From Streptomyces sp. PsTaAH-137 (GTDB lineage Bacteria; Actinomycetota; Actinomycetes; Streptomycetales; Streptomycetaceae): 64,000 bases of DNA. A program made the translations under genes and the position numbers. The notes beneath the pieces were generated by a model. The model was not told the DNA's origin and made no database searches. It saw only the letters and a list, made by a program, of their open reading frames with translations. The stretch is taken from positions 62,001 through 126,000 of the forward strand of contig NZ_QLLY01000015.1 in assembly GCF_003259365.1 (NCBI RefSeq), given 5' to 3'. Positions 50,038 through 58,678 of this stretch are shown one piece after another; positions within the stretch are counted from its first letter, which is position 1; each line of letters opens with the position of its first letter.

Positions 50038-51204
50038 ATGTCCCCGCAAGGTCCGAAGACTCCGCTGCGCACGGCCGTGGTCGGTGCCGGTGGGATCGCC
50101 CGCGGCAGCCACCTGCCCGCGCTGCGCACGCTCGCCGAGGAGGGCGCGACGGAGATCGTGGCCGCGGTCGACGTGAACGAAGCGGCGGTGCGGGCCCTGG
50201 CCGAGGAGTTCGCGATTCCCCACGCGTCGACGGACCTCGACGCGATGCTCGCCGAGGTCCGCCCGGACCTCGTGGTGCTCTGCACCCCGCCGGCCGTGCA
50301 CCGCGAGCAGTCCGTGGCGGCGCTCAAGGCCGGCGCGTGGGTGTGGTGCGAGAAGCCGCCGTGCCCCTCGCTGGCCGACTACGACGCGGTCGAGGCCGTC
50401 GAGGGAGGGGGCGGCAGTGCCCCGTACGCCTCGATCGTCTTCCAGCACCGCTTCGGCTCCGGCGCCCGGCACGTGCGGCGGCTGCTGCGCGAAGGCGCCT
50501 TCGGACGGCCGCTCGTGGCGCACTGCCAGACCACCTGGTACCGGGACACCGCCTACTACGCGGTTCCCTGGCGCGGCCGGTGGGCCACCGAGGGCGGCGG
50601 CCCGGCCATGGGGCACGGCATCCACCAGACGGATCTGCTGCTCGATCTGATGGGGCCCTGGTCCGAGGTGCGCGGCATGGCGGCGCGGCTCGTGCACGAC
50701 GTGGAGACCGAGGACGTCTCCACCGCCCAGGTCCGCTTCGCCGACGGCGCCGTCGCCACGGTCGTCAACAGTGTGCTCAGCCCGGACGAGGTCAGCCGTA
50801 TCCGCATCGACTGCGAGCGCGCGACGATCGAACTCACCCACCTGTACGGCTACGGCAACGCCGACTGGCGCATCACCCCCGCCCCCGGTGTCACCGACGA
50901 GGAGGCCGCCGCCTGGCGGGACTTCGGCACCGACGAGCCCAGCTCGCACCTGGCCCAGCTGCGCGCCCTGGTGGCCGACATCGCGGCAGGACAGCGCCAC
51001 CCGACCAGCGGCGAGGGCGGCCGTCGCACGCTGGAGTTCATCACCGCCCTGTACAAGTCCGCGTTCACCGACACCACGGTCCGGGCCGGGGACATCGGCC
51101 CCGGCGACCCCTACTACACCGCCCTGCACGGCGGCGCCCCCGGCTGGGCGCCCGGCGAGGACGCCCCGACGCACGACGCCCCCACGGAAGAGGCCCAGGC
51201 ATGA
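50038..51204 (+). CDS. Gfo/Idh/MocA family oxidoreductase
   Basis: 388 aa from ATG 50038 (GAGAGGG). Rossmann start TAVVGAGGIARGSHLPAL, then DLVVLCTPPAVHREQSVAAL and the family EKPP motif in WVWCEKPPCPSLADY. The C-terminal alpha/beta domain has GPAMGHGIHQTDLLLDLMGPWSEV, with the conserved HxxD of catalysis. These enzymes oxidise or epimerise sugars and inositols with NAD(P)+. It is first in the operon and coupled (ATGA) to the DUF6807-type gene, so the substrate is probably the imported sugar or its derivative. Confidence 0.92.
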   Translation: MSPQGPKTPLRTAVVGAGGIARGSHLPALRTLAEEGATEIVAAVDVNEAAVRALAEEFAIPHASTDLDAMLAEVRPDLVVLCTPPAVHREQSVAALKAGAWVWCEKPPCPSLADYDAVEAVEGGGGSAPYASIVFQHRFGSGARHVRRLLREGAFGRPLVAHCQTTWYRDTAYYAVPWRGRWATEGGGPAMGHGIHQTDLLLDLMGPWSEVRGMAARLVHDVETEDVSTAQVRFADGAVATVVNSVLSPDEVSRIRIDCERATIELTHLYGYGNADWRITPAPGVTDEEAAAWRDFGTDEPSSHLAQLRALVADIAAGQRHPTSGEGGRRTLEFITALYKSAFTDTTVRAGDIGPGDPYYTALHGGAPGWAPGEDAPTHDAPTEEAQA

Positions 51205-52124
51205 CGCTCGCACTCACCCACGCCCACGGCGACCGCATCACCGTGGCCCACGAGCCCACCGGCACCGAGCTGTTCGCCTACGTGTACCGCCCGGAGGCCG
51301 CGTGGGAGGCGCCCAAGCCCTACCTCCACCCGGTCCGCACCCTGTCCGGCGCCCTGGTCACCGACTACCGGCCCAACGACCACCGCTGGCACAAGGGCCT
51401 CCAGCTCACCGCCTCCCATCTGTCGGGCCAGAACCTGTGGGGCGGCAACTCCTATGTGCACGGTGAGGGTTACCTCCCGCTGCACGAGAAGATCGGGTCG
51501 ATGGCGCACGTCGGCTTCGACGAGGTCTCCGCCACCGGCGACCGCGCCGTGATCGCCGAACGCCTCACCTGGCACCCGTACGACGGTGAGCTGTGGGCCG
51601 ACGAGGAGCGCCGCCTGGAGGTCTCCCACCTCGACGCGGACGCCGGTTCCTGGTCGCTGACCTGGACCTCGGCCATCACCAACCGCCGTACCGAGCCCCT
51701 GCGCTTCGGCAGCCCCACCACGCACGGCCGCCCCGCCGCCGGGTACACCGGACTCTTCTGGCGCGGCCCGCGGGCCTTCCGCGACGGCCGGGTGTTCAGC
51801 GCCGAGTCGGACGGCGGCGACCTGATGGGCACGCAGGCCCCCTGGCTGGCGTACGTCGGCGAGCACGACGGACGCGACGGCCATGCGACGCTCGTCTTCG
51901 AGCACGCGGCGGGCAACGACCACGCGGGGGAGAAGGGGACGCATCCTGCGCACTGGTTCGTGCGCAGCGACCCGTTCGCCGCGGTCGCCCCTTCCTGGGC
52001 GTTCCACGAGGAGCTGGTCCTCGCCCCGGGCGACACGCTCACGCGCTCCTACCGGGTGACCGTCGCCGACGGCGCCTGGGACCGCGAGCAGGTCGCCGCT
52101 CGGATCGCCGGGAGCGCGTGGTGA
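51201..52124 (+). CDS. DUF6807 (PmoA-like) family protein
   Basis: 307 aa from ATG 51201, overlapping the previous stop. Beta-rich; conserved blocks TLSGALVTDYRPNDHRWHKGLQLTASH, NLWGGNSYV, TSAITNRRTEPLRFGSPTTHGRP, GYTGLFWRGPRAF. This is the PmoA/DUF6807 group seen beside Gfo/Idh/MocA genes in sugar loci. Its several His residues (DHRWHKG, HGRP) suggest metal or sugar binding. Despite the old name it is not a methane monooxygenase subunit. Exact reaction unknown; a mutarotase-like fold would fit. Confidence 0.82.
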   Translation: MTLALTHAHGDRITVAHEPTGTELFAYVYRPEAAWEAPKPYLHPVRTLSGALVTDYRPNDHRWHKGLQLTASHLSGQNLWGGNSYVHGEGYLPLHEKIGSMAHVGFDEVSATGDRAVIAERLTWHPYDGELWADEERRLEVSHLDADAGSWSLTWTSAITNRRTEPLRFGSPTTHGRPAAGYTGLFWRGPRAFRDGRVFSAESDGGDLMGTQAPWLAYVGEHDGRDGHATLVFEHAAGNDHAGEKGTHPAHWFVRSDPFAAVAPSWAFHEELVLAPGDTLTRSYRVTVADGAWDREQVAARIAGSAW

Positions 52125-52846
52125 GCGCCGGGTACGGCGGCTTCCCCGGGGCGGTTGGCATCTCGCGGCTGCGCGTGTACGACTGGCCCACCGTCGAGGG
52201 CCTGCCCGGCGGCGGCACCCCGCACCTCCATCTCGCGTGCAGCGAGGGGTACGTGGTCGTGGGAGGGCGCGGCCGGGTGCAGACCCTGACCCCGTCCGGG
52301 TACGAGGAGACACCCCTGGAGCCGGGCACCGTCGCCTGGTTCACCCCCGGCACGATCCACCGCCTCGTCAACGACGGGGAGTTGGAGATCACCGTCGTCA
52401 TGCAGAACAGCGGACTGCCCGAGGCGGGCGACGCGGTGCTCACCCTTCCGCAGCACCTGCTCACCGACCCCGGCACCTACGCGGACGCGATCCGCATCCC
52501 GGGCGACGTCCCCGAGGCCGAACAGGTGGAGATCGCGCGGGCCCGCCGCGACCTGGCGACCCGCCGCTTCCTGGAACTGCGCGCCGCCACCGAGGACGGG
52601 GACCTGGCGCCCCTCGAAGCGTTCCAGCAGGCCGCGGCCGCACTGGTCCGCCCCCGGCTCGACGCGTTCGCACAGCGCTGGCGCGAGGGCGCGCAGGCCG
52701 CCGCGTCCGCGACCGGGGCCCAACTGGGAGCGCTGCGCGAAGGACGCACCGACCACTTGGCGCACGCCGCCGTCCAGGCCACCGGGCCCACCGCACGCGG
52801 CCGGTTCGGCATGTGCGGCCGGCTCGACGTCTACCCCGGCATCTGA
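52121..52846 (+). CDS. Cupin domain protein
   Basis: 241 aa from GTG 52121, overlapping the previous stop (GTGA). The cupin barrel spans about 25-110: GGTPHLHLACSEGYVVVGGRGRVQ (metal-binding H-x-H-x5-E) and PGTVAWFTPGTIHRLVNDGELEITVVMQ (second motif His). The C-terminal half is helical (about 140-215). It may be a sugar isomerase, epimerase or regulatory cupin in the same pathway as the oxidoreductase. The three coupled genes imply fixed stoichiometry. Confidence 0.85.
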   Translation: MSAGYGGFPGAVGISRLRVYDWPTVEGLPGGGTPHLHLACSEGYVVVGGRGRVQTLTPSGYEETPLEPGTVAWFTPGTIHRLVNDGELEITVVMQNSGLPEAGDAVLTLPQHLLTDPGTYADAIRIPGDVPEAEQVEIARARRDLATRRFLELRAATEDGDLAPLEAFQQAAAALVRPRLDAFAQRWREGAQAAASATGAQLGALREGRTDHLAHAAVQATGPTARGRFGMCGRLDVYPGI

Positions 52847-52860
52847 AGCACCTCCGCGCG

Positions 52861-52885
52861 GTGCGGGCCACCGCACGGCCCGCAC
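52861..52885 (+). terminator. Intercistronic hairpin before the binding-protein gene
   Basis: GTGCGGGCC pairs perfectly with GGCCCGCAC around a 7-nt loop, in the 79-bp gap between the cupin and substrate-binding protein genes. It may be a partial terminator or an mRNA-stabilising structure for the highly expressed binding protein. Confidence 0.55.
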
Positions 52886-52925
52886 CCACTCTTCCGCCAC
52901 CCCGCCACCCACCAGGAGGGCCTCC

Positions 52926-54251
52926 ATGCCCGAGCCCCCGCGCCGCCACCTGCCGCGCCGGGCCGTCCTCGCCACGGCCGCCGTCGCACTCAGCACCGCC
53001 CTGACCGGCACGCTCTCCGCCTGCTCCGGCGCGAGCGGCGGGGCGTCCGGCGTCACCCTCACCTTCACCTGGTGGGGCAACGACGACCGGGCCGCCCGCA
53101 CCGTGAAGGCCGTACGCCTCTTCGAGAAGGAACACCCCGGCGTCACCGTGCGGACGTCCTCCGGCGACTTCGGCGCCTACATGCAGAAGCTCGCCACCCA
53201 GGCGGCCGGCGGCGGCATCCCCGACGTCGCGCAGCTCGACTACCGGCAGATCTCCCAGTACGCGGGCGGCGACGCCCTGCTGCCGCTCGACCAGGCGGTC
53301 GGGGACCACACGATCCATACGTCCGACATGGACAAGGAACTGGTCCGCACCGGAGTCTTCGACGGCACGCAGTACGCCATGCCGATGGGCCGCGGCATCA
53401 CCGGATACGCGTACGACTCCAAGCTCTACGCGAAGGCGGGCGTCCCCGCGCCCGAAGCCGACTGGACCTGGCAGGACTTCGCCGACGCCAACCAGAAGAT
53501 CGCCGCGCTCGGCCTGAAGTCACCGGACGGACGGCACGTCGCCGGGTCCAACGACGGCGGCACCAACGAGGACGTGTTCGAGGACTGGCTGCGCAGCCGG
53601 GGCGGCAAGCTCTACGCGAGCCAGACCCGGCTCGGTTTCACCGAGGACGACCTCACCGCGTTCTGGACGTACTTCAACGACCAGCGCAAGCACGGCGCCG
53701 TCGCCCAGGCCGAGGACACCGTGCAGGCCGACAGCACCGAGTGGACGCCCATCGGACGCGGCCTCGCCGCCGCCGACTACACCTGGGACGCCACCTTCCC
53801 CGGCTACCCGGCGCTCCTCGGCGACCACGTGCGCTTCGCGCCCGTGCCGACCACCGACGGCCGCGCCGGCACCTACTTCAAGCCGTCGATGCTGCTCGGC
53901 GTCGGCGCGCACACCGCACACCCGAAGGAGGCGACCCAACTGGTCGACTTCCTCCTCAACGACAAGCGGGCGGGCGACATCCTCGGCTTCACCCGCTCTA
54001 CCCCGCCCAACCGCACGATCGCCGCCCGCGTGGCCAAGACCCTCAAGGGCCCGGAGCTGGACATCTACCGCTACGGACAGGCGATGGAGAAGTACGGGGT
54101 CGACGCGCCGCCCGCCGCTCCGCCCCGGGGCGACGTCGCGATCCAGAACGCCTTCAACCGCAACTACCAACGCGTGATGTACGACCGGGCCTCGCCACGT
54201 GAGGCGGCCCGTGAGTTCATCGACGAGGCGAACCGGGAGCTGAGGTCATGA
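52926..54251 (+). CDS. Sugar ABC transporter substrate-binding lipoprotein
   Basis: 441 aa, ATG start behind CAGGAGG. The signal contains a twin-arginine-like RRHLPRRAVLAT and a lipobox LSAC. Mature part: VTLTFTWWGNDDRAARTVKAVRLFEKEHPGV, the family 1 extracellular solute-binding start, then NEDVFEDWLRSRGGKLY and TWDATFPGYPALLG. It captures a mono- or oligosaccharide outside the cell and delivers it to the two permeases that follow. It is coupled to the first permease (ATGA). Confidence 0.94.
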   Translation: MPEPPRRHLPRRAVLATAAVALSTALTGTLSACSGASGGASGVTLTFTWWGNDDRAARTVKAVRLFEKEHPGVTVRTSSGDFGAYMQKLATQAAGGGIPDVAQLDYRQISQYAGGDALLPLDQAVGDHTIHTSDMDKELVRTGVFDGTQYAMPMGRGITGYAYDSKLYAKAGVPAPEADWTWQDFADANQKIAALGLKSPDGRHVAGSNDGGTNEDVFEDWLRSRGGKLYASQTRLGFTEDDLTAFWTYFNDQRKHGAVAQAEDTVQADSTEWTPIGRGLAAADYTWDATFPGYPALLGDHVRFAPVPTTDGRAGTYFKPSMLLGVGAHTAHPKEATQLVDFLLNDKRAGDILGFTRSTPPNRTIAARVAKTLKGPELDIYRYGQAMEKYGVDAPPAAPPRGDVAIQNAFNRNYQRVMYDRASPREAAREFIDEANRELRS

Positions 54252-55213
54252 CAACGATGTCGACCGAGGTGCCGACACGCACCGACCGGCCCGGGACACC
54301 GCGCCCGAAGAGCGCCCGGCGCCGCCGCCGCGAACAGCAGTGGCCCGCCTACGTGTTCCTGTCACCCTGGATGATCGGCGCCGTCGTCCTGACGCTGATC
54401 CCGATGGCGGTCTCGCTGTACCTGTCCTTCACGGACTACAACCTCTTCGACCCGCCGCACTGGGTGGGCCTGCGCAACTACACCGAGATGCTCACCGAGG
54501 ACCCCCGCTACTGGCGCTCGGTCGGCACCACCCTGCTCTACGTCGTGATCGCCGTCCCACTCAAACTGGGCCTCGCGCTCGGCGCCGCGATGCTCCTCAA
54601 GAACCTCGGCCGGGGCCGCGCCTTCTACCGCTCCGCCTTCTACGCGCCCTCACTGCTCGGCGCGAGCATGTCCATCGCCCTCGTCTGGCGCGCCCTCTAC
54701 AACGACGGCGGCACGGTCCCGCACCTGCTCGACTCGATCGGCATCCACACCGGCGGCTGGGTCGGCAATCCCGACCTCGCGATGTACGTCGTCGTCGCCC
54801 TGACGGCCTGGCAGTTCGGCGCCCCCATGGTGATCTTCCTGGCGGGGCTCCAGCAGATATCGCCCGACCTGTACGAGGCCGCCGCCCTCGACGGCGCGGG
54901 CCGCTGGCGGCAGTTCGTCTCCGTCACCGTGCCGATGCTCTCCCCGGTCGTCTTCTTCAACCTGGTCCTGGAGATGATCCAGTCCTTCCAGGTCTTCACC
55001 CCGGCCTTCGTGGTCAGCAACGGCACCGGCCGGCCCGCCGACTCCACGAACTTCTACACGCTGTACCTGTACGAGCGCGGGTTCACCGCCTCCCACATGG
55101 GCTACGCGGCGGCGATGGCCTGGCTCCTGCTGATCGCCGTCGGCGTCATCACCCTGATCCTGTTCCGGACCTCCCGGTCCTGGGTCTTCTACGCGGACGA
55201 GGAGGGGCGATGA
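54248..55213 (+). CDS. Carbohydrate ABC transporter permease (MalF type)
   Basis: 321 aa. Six membrane helices after a basic N terminus (PKSARRRRREQQ); the EAA loop is YEAAALDGAGRWRQFVSVTVPMLSP, which docks the ATPase. No ATPase gene is in the locus, so a shared MsiK-type ATPase is expected, as for many Streptomyces sugar importers. Overlaps both neighbours by 4 bp. Confidence 0.95.
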   Translation: MTTMSTEVPTRTDRPGTPRPKSARRRRREQQWPAYVFLSPWMIGAVVLTLIPMAVSLYLSFTDYNLFDPPHWVGLRNYTEMLTEDPRYWRSVGTTLLYVVIAVPLKLGLALGAAMLLKNLGRGRAFYRSAFYAPSLLGASMSIALVWRALYNDGGTVPHLLDSIGIHTGGWVGNPDLAMYVVVALTAWQFGAPMVIFLAGLQQISPDLYEAAALDGAGRWRQFVSVTVPMLSPVVFFNLVLEMIQSFQVFTPAFVVSNGTGRPADSTNFYTLYLYERGFTASHMGYAAAMAWLLLIAVGVITLILFRTSRSWVFYADEEGR

Positions 55214-56079
55214 GTGTCATCGCGGCCAAGAACGGCACGGCCAGGAAGCCGCGCGCGGGGCGCTGGCTGCCCCACACCATCGCGCTGGTGGCCCTGCTGG
55301 TGCTCCTCTACCCCCTGGCCTGGCTGCTCGCCACGTCCCTGAAACCGGCCGACGAGGTGGTGACCAGCCTCGATCTGTGGCCCAGCCATCTGGAGTGGTC
55401 CAACTACACCACCGCCCTGGACGGAGTCTCCGGCGTCAGCGTGACCCGGCTGCTCGGCAACTCGCTCACGATCGCGGTCGGCGCGGTCATCGGCAACGTC
55501 CTGTCCTGCTCCCTGGCCGCCTACGCGTTCGCGCGACTGCGGTTCCGGATGCGCGGGCCGATGTTCGGCTTCATGGTCGCGACGCTGATGCTGCCCCACC
55601 ACGTCGTCCTGATCCCGCAGTACATCATCTTCAACCGGCTCGGCCTGGTGGACACCTACTGGCCGCTGATCCTGCCGAAGTTCCTCGCCACCGAGGCGTT
55701 CTTCGTCTTCCTCATCGTGCAGTTCATGCGCGGACTGCCCCGCGAACTGGAGGAGTCGGCGCGCATCGACGGCTGCGGCCCCTTCCGCACCTACTGGGCC
55801 ATCACCCTGCCGCTGAGCCGCCCGGCGCTGATCACCACCGCCATCTTCACCTTCATCTGGACGTGGAACGACTTCTTCACACAGATGATCTATCTGTTCG
55901 CGCCGGAGAAGTTCACCATCACCCTGGCGCTGCGCAGCTTCGTCGACCAGTCGAGCACCTCGGCGTACGGGCCCATGTTCGCCATGTCGGTGATCTCGGT
56001 GCTGCCCATCGTGCTCTTCTTCTTCGTCTTCCAGCGCTACCTGGTGCAGGGCATGGCGACCTCCGGACTGAAGGGCTGA
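55210..56079 (+). CDS. Carbohydrate ABC transporter permease (MalG type)
   Basis: 289 aa from ATG 55210, overlapping the previous stop. Six helices; 'YPLAWLLATSLKPADEVV' near the N terminus and the EAA loop LEESARIDGCGPFRTYWAITLPLSRPAL. It forms the second half of the import channel with the preceding permease. The C terminus FQRYLVQGMATSGLKG is the usual MalG ending. Confidence 0.95.
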   Translation: MSVIAAKNGTARKPRAGRWLPHTIALVALLVLLYPLAWLLATSLKPADEVVTSLDLWPSHLEWSNYTTALDGVSGVSVTRLLGNSLTIAVGAVIGNVLSCSLAAYAFARLRFRMRGPMFGFMVATLMLPHHVVLIPQYIIFNRLGLVDTYWPLILPKFLATEAFFVFLIVQFMRGLPRELEESARIDGCGPFRTYWAITLPLSRPALITTAIFTFIWTWNDFFTQMIYLFAPEKFTITLALRSFVDQSSTSAYGPMFAMSVISVLPIVLFFFVFQRYLVQGMATSGLKG

Positions 56080-56085
56080 TCGGCA

Positions 56086-56703
56086 ATGACCAGGACAACC
56101 ACCGCACCGGCCCGCCGCGGCCGGGAACCCGGGGAGGTCTTCGGCGCCGGGTTCACGATGTTCGCCGACATGCTCCTGATGGGGCTGCTCACCACACTCG
56201 TCTGTCTGCCGGTCGTCACCGCTCCGGCCGCGTTCGCCGCCGCATCGGGCACCCTGCGGCGGGCCGCCGAGACGGGCGCCCCGGCCGACCTCGGCGGGTT
56301 CGTCCGCCGGCTGCGCGCCCGTACGACCGTGCGCTCGCTCGCCGCCGGACTGCTGCTGCCGCTCGTGGCCGTGGTCGTCCTCGTCGACGCGGCCCTGCTC
56401 CGCAGCGACCTGCCCGGGGCCGCGGTCATGGCCCCCGCGCTCGTCCTGCTCACCCTGGGCGGCGCGGTCGTCGCCCTGCGTAGCACGGCCCTGCCGGAGG
56501 ACAGTCAACTCTCGCTGCGCACCGGCCTGTTGCGCACCCTCGAAGACGCCCGGGGGAGTGCCCTGCTGCTCGCCGCGATCCTCCTCGCGGGACTGCTGAT
56601 GTGGTCGACGCCGCTGCTGCTCCCGCTCCTGCCCGGACCGCTGGCCTTCGCCGCCACCGTGGTCGACCTGCGGGCTCCCGAGCGGTCCGGGGCGCCCGAC
56701 TGA
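56086..56703 (+). CDS. YesL/DUF624-like membrane protein
   Basis: 205 aa, ATG start, 6 bp behind the permease. Five hydrophobic segments; 'GEVFGAGFTMFADMLLMGLLTTLVCLPVVTAPAAFAAASGTLRR' is the DUF624 (YesL) start. YesL-like proteins accompany sugar ABC genes, for example in pectin/rhamnogalacturonan loci of Bacillus, and their role is not established. Its presence groups this locus with polysaccharide-degradation operons. Confidence 0.78.
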   Translation: MTRTTTAPARRGREPGEVFGAGFTMFADMLLMGLLTTLVCLPVVTAPAAFAAASGTLRRAAETGAPADLGGFVRRLRARTTVRSLAAGLLLPLVAVVVLVDAALLRSDLPGAAVMAPALVLLTLGGAVVALRSTALPEDSQLSLRTGLLRTLEDARGSALLLAAILLAGLLMWSTPLLLPLLPGPLAFAATVVDLRAPERSGAPD

Positions 56704-56753
56704 ACAGCCGCGCCGCCGCACCCTCCTCCGCACGACGACACCGGAGTTCCTCG

Positions 56754-58556
56754 ATGCACCACACCCACCTCGACGCCGCCGGCCACCCCCGCCCGCAGCT
56801 CGTCCGCGACCCCGACTGGCACGACCTGAGCGGACCGTGGGGATTCGCCCACGACGACGCCGACCTCGGCCGCCGGGACCGCTGGATGGAGCCCGACGTC
56901 ACCGCCCCCTTCACCGCCACCGTCACCGTGCCCTACCCGCCCGAGTCCCGGGCGTCCGGCATCCACGACACCGGGCACCACCCGGTCGTCTGGTACCGCC
57001 GCACCGTCGACCTCACCCGGCCCGTGGAGGGCCGGCGTCTGCTGCTGCACTTCGGCGCGGTCGACCACCGGGCCGACGTCTGGGTCGACGGCCGCCGGGT
57101 CGGTCACCACGAGGGCGGGCACACCGGCTTCACCTGCGACCTCACCGACGCCGTCGACCGGGACGGCCCGCACGTCGTCGTGGTGCGGGCCGAGGACCAG
57201 CCCCTCGACCCGACCCAGCCGCGCGGCAAACAGGACTGGCGACGCGACCCGCACGTCATCTGGTACCACCGCACCACCGGCATCTGGCAGCCGGTCTGGC
57301 TCGAAGAGGTCCCCGCCGACCACCTCACCCGGATCCAGTGGACCCCGGACGTCGCCCACGCGCGCGTGCACTGCACCGCACGCCTCGACCGCTGGCCGGA
57401 CGGGCCGCGCACCCTGACCGTACGGCTCGCCCACGGCGAGCGGATCCTCGCAGAGCAGCGGATCCGCACCGACCAGCAGGAGACGGCGTTCGAGATCACC
57501 GTGCCCGCCCTGCGCCACGGCCAGGACCTCGACGACCTGCTCTGGACGCCCGAACACCCGCACCTCGTCGACGCCACCGTGACCCTCGCCGACTCCGACG
57601 GCGCACCCCTCGATCACGTCACGTCCTACCTCGGACTGCGCGACATCGCCTGGCACGACGGCCTGTTCCTCCTCAACCACAAGCCGTACTTCCTGCGGTT
57701 CGCCCTGCAACAGGGCTACTGGCCCGACACCCACCTGGCGGCCCCCGCCGACGCGCTGCGCCGCGACGCCGAACTCGCCAAGGAGATCGGCCTCAACGGC
57801 CTGCGCGTCCACCAGAAGATCGAGGACCCGCGCTTCCTGTACTGGGCCGACCGGCTCGGCCTGCTGCTGTGGGAGGAGATGCCGTCCGCGTACGCCTTCG
57901 GGGCGGCGACCGTCGAGCGCGTGACCCGCGAGTGGACCGAAGCGGTCACCCGCGACCTCGGCCATCCCTCGATCATGGCCTGGATCCCCGTCAACGAGTC
58001 CTGGTCCGTGCCGAACCCCGCCGACGTCCCGGCCCAGCGCCACTTCATGGACGCGCTCTACCACCTCACCAAGGCGCTCGACCCCTCCCGGCCCGCCGTC
58101 TCCAACGACGGCTGGGAGATCTCCCGGGCCGACATCTGGGGCGTGCACGACTACACCCAGGACGCGGGCACCCTGCGCCGCCGCTACGGTCACGCGTCCC
58201 TGCGCCAGGGCGAGTTGCGCGAACAGTGGCCCGGCGCCAAACGCCTCGTGCTCGACGGCGCCGAGCACGACCGACAGCCCGTCGTTCTGAGCGAGTTCGG
58301 CGGAGCCACCTTCGAACCGGCGGCGGGGGAGGAGTGGTTCGGGTACGACACGGTCGCCACCCGGGAGGAGTTCACCGAGCGGCTGACCGGGCTCGTCTCG
58401 GCCGCTGTCGACTCCGGTCTCGCCGGGTTCTGCTACACCCAGTTCACGGACACGCTCCAGGAGACGAACGGCCTGCTCACCGCGGAGCGCGAGCCCAAGA
58501 TCCCCGTCGCCGAACTCCGCGCCGTCCTCACCCGCGCCCGCTCGGCGTCCGACTGA
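56754..58556 (+). CDS. Glycoside hydrolase family 2 enzyme
   Basis: 600 aa from ATG 56754 (GGAG ribosome site); upstream codons overlap the previous gene. Jelly-roll domain (HPVVWYRRTVDLTRPVEGRRLLLHFGAVDHRADVWVDG), an Ig-like domain, then the TIM barrel: FLRFALQQGYWPDTHL, GLNGLRVHQKIEDPRFLYWADRLGLLLWEEMP, acid/base Glu415 in WIPVNESW, nucleophile Glu514 in VVLSEFGG. GH2 covers beta-galactosidase, beta-glucuronidase and beta-mannosidase activities; the sequence does not decide among them. No signal peptide, so it acts on imported oligosaccharides in the cytoplasm. Confidence 0.92.
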   Translation: MHHTHLDAAGHPRPQLVRDPDWHDLSGPWGFAHDDADLGRRDRWMEPDVTAPFTATVTVPYPPESRASGIHDTGHHPVVWYRRTVDLTRPVEGRRLLLHFGAVDHRADVWVDGRRVGHHEGGHTGFTCDLTDAVDRDGPHVVVVRAEDQPLDPTQPRGKQDWRRDPHVIWYHRTTGIWQPVWLEEVPADHLTRIQWTPDVAHARVHCTARLDRWPDGPRTLTVRLAHGERILAEQRIRTDQQETAFEITVPALRHGQDLDDLLWTPEHPHLVDATVTLADSDGAPLDHVTSYLGLRDIAWHDGLFLLNHKPYFLRFALQQGYWPDTHLAAPADALRRDAELAKEIGLNGLRVHQKIEDPRFLYWADRLGLLLWEEMPSAYAFGAATVERVTREWTEAVTRDLGHPSIMAWIPVNESWSVPNPADVPAQRHFMDALYHLTKALDPSRPAVSNDGWEISRADIWGVHDYTQDAGTLRRRYGHASLRQGELREQWPGAKRLVLDGAEHDRQPVVLSEFGGATFEPAAGEEWFGYDTVATREEFTERLTGLVSAAVDSGLAGFCYTQFTDTLQETNGLLTAEREPKIPVAELRAVLTRARSASD

Positions 58557-58647
58557 ACGCGGCCACAGCCTGGTGACCCGGAATCTCTTCCGTCCCATGC
58601 GTTGACGTACGTACACACCGACGCCGACCATGGGGCGGCCCCCTGCT

Positions 58648-58659
58648 GACAACGTTGTC
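58648..58659. promoter_or_regulatory. LacI-type operator GACAACGTTGTC
   Basis: Perfect 12-bp palindrome, 19 bp upstream of GTG 58679, with the same CAACGTTG core as the operon promoter at 49934. It suggests the LacI regulator also controls the discoidin-domain gene from an internal promoter in the 122-bp gap. Confidence 0.6.
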
Positions 58660-58678
58660 TTGCGTGAGAGGACCACCC

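Noticed and set aside
55189..58676. Long minus-strand frames opposite the permease, YesL-like and GH2 genes
   Set aside because: Antisense shadows without start signals; the plus-strand genes overlap each other by ATGA joins and carry catalytic motifs.
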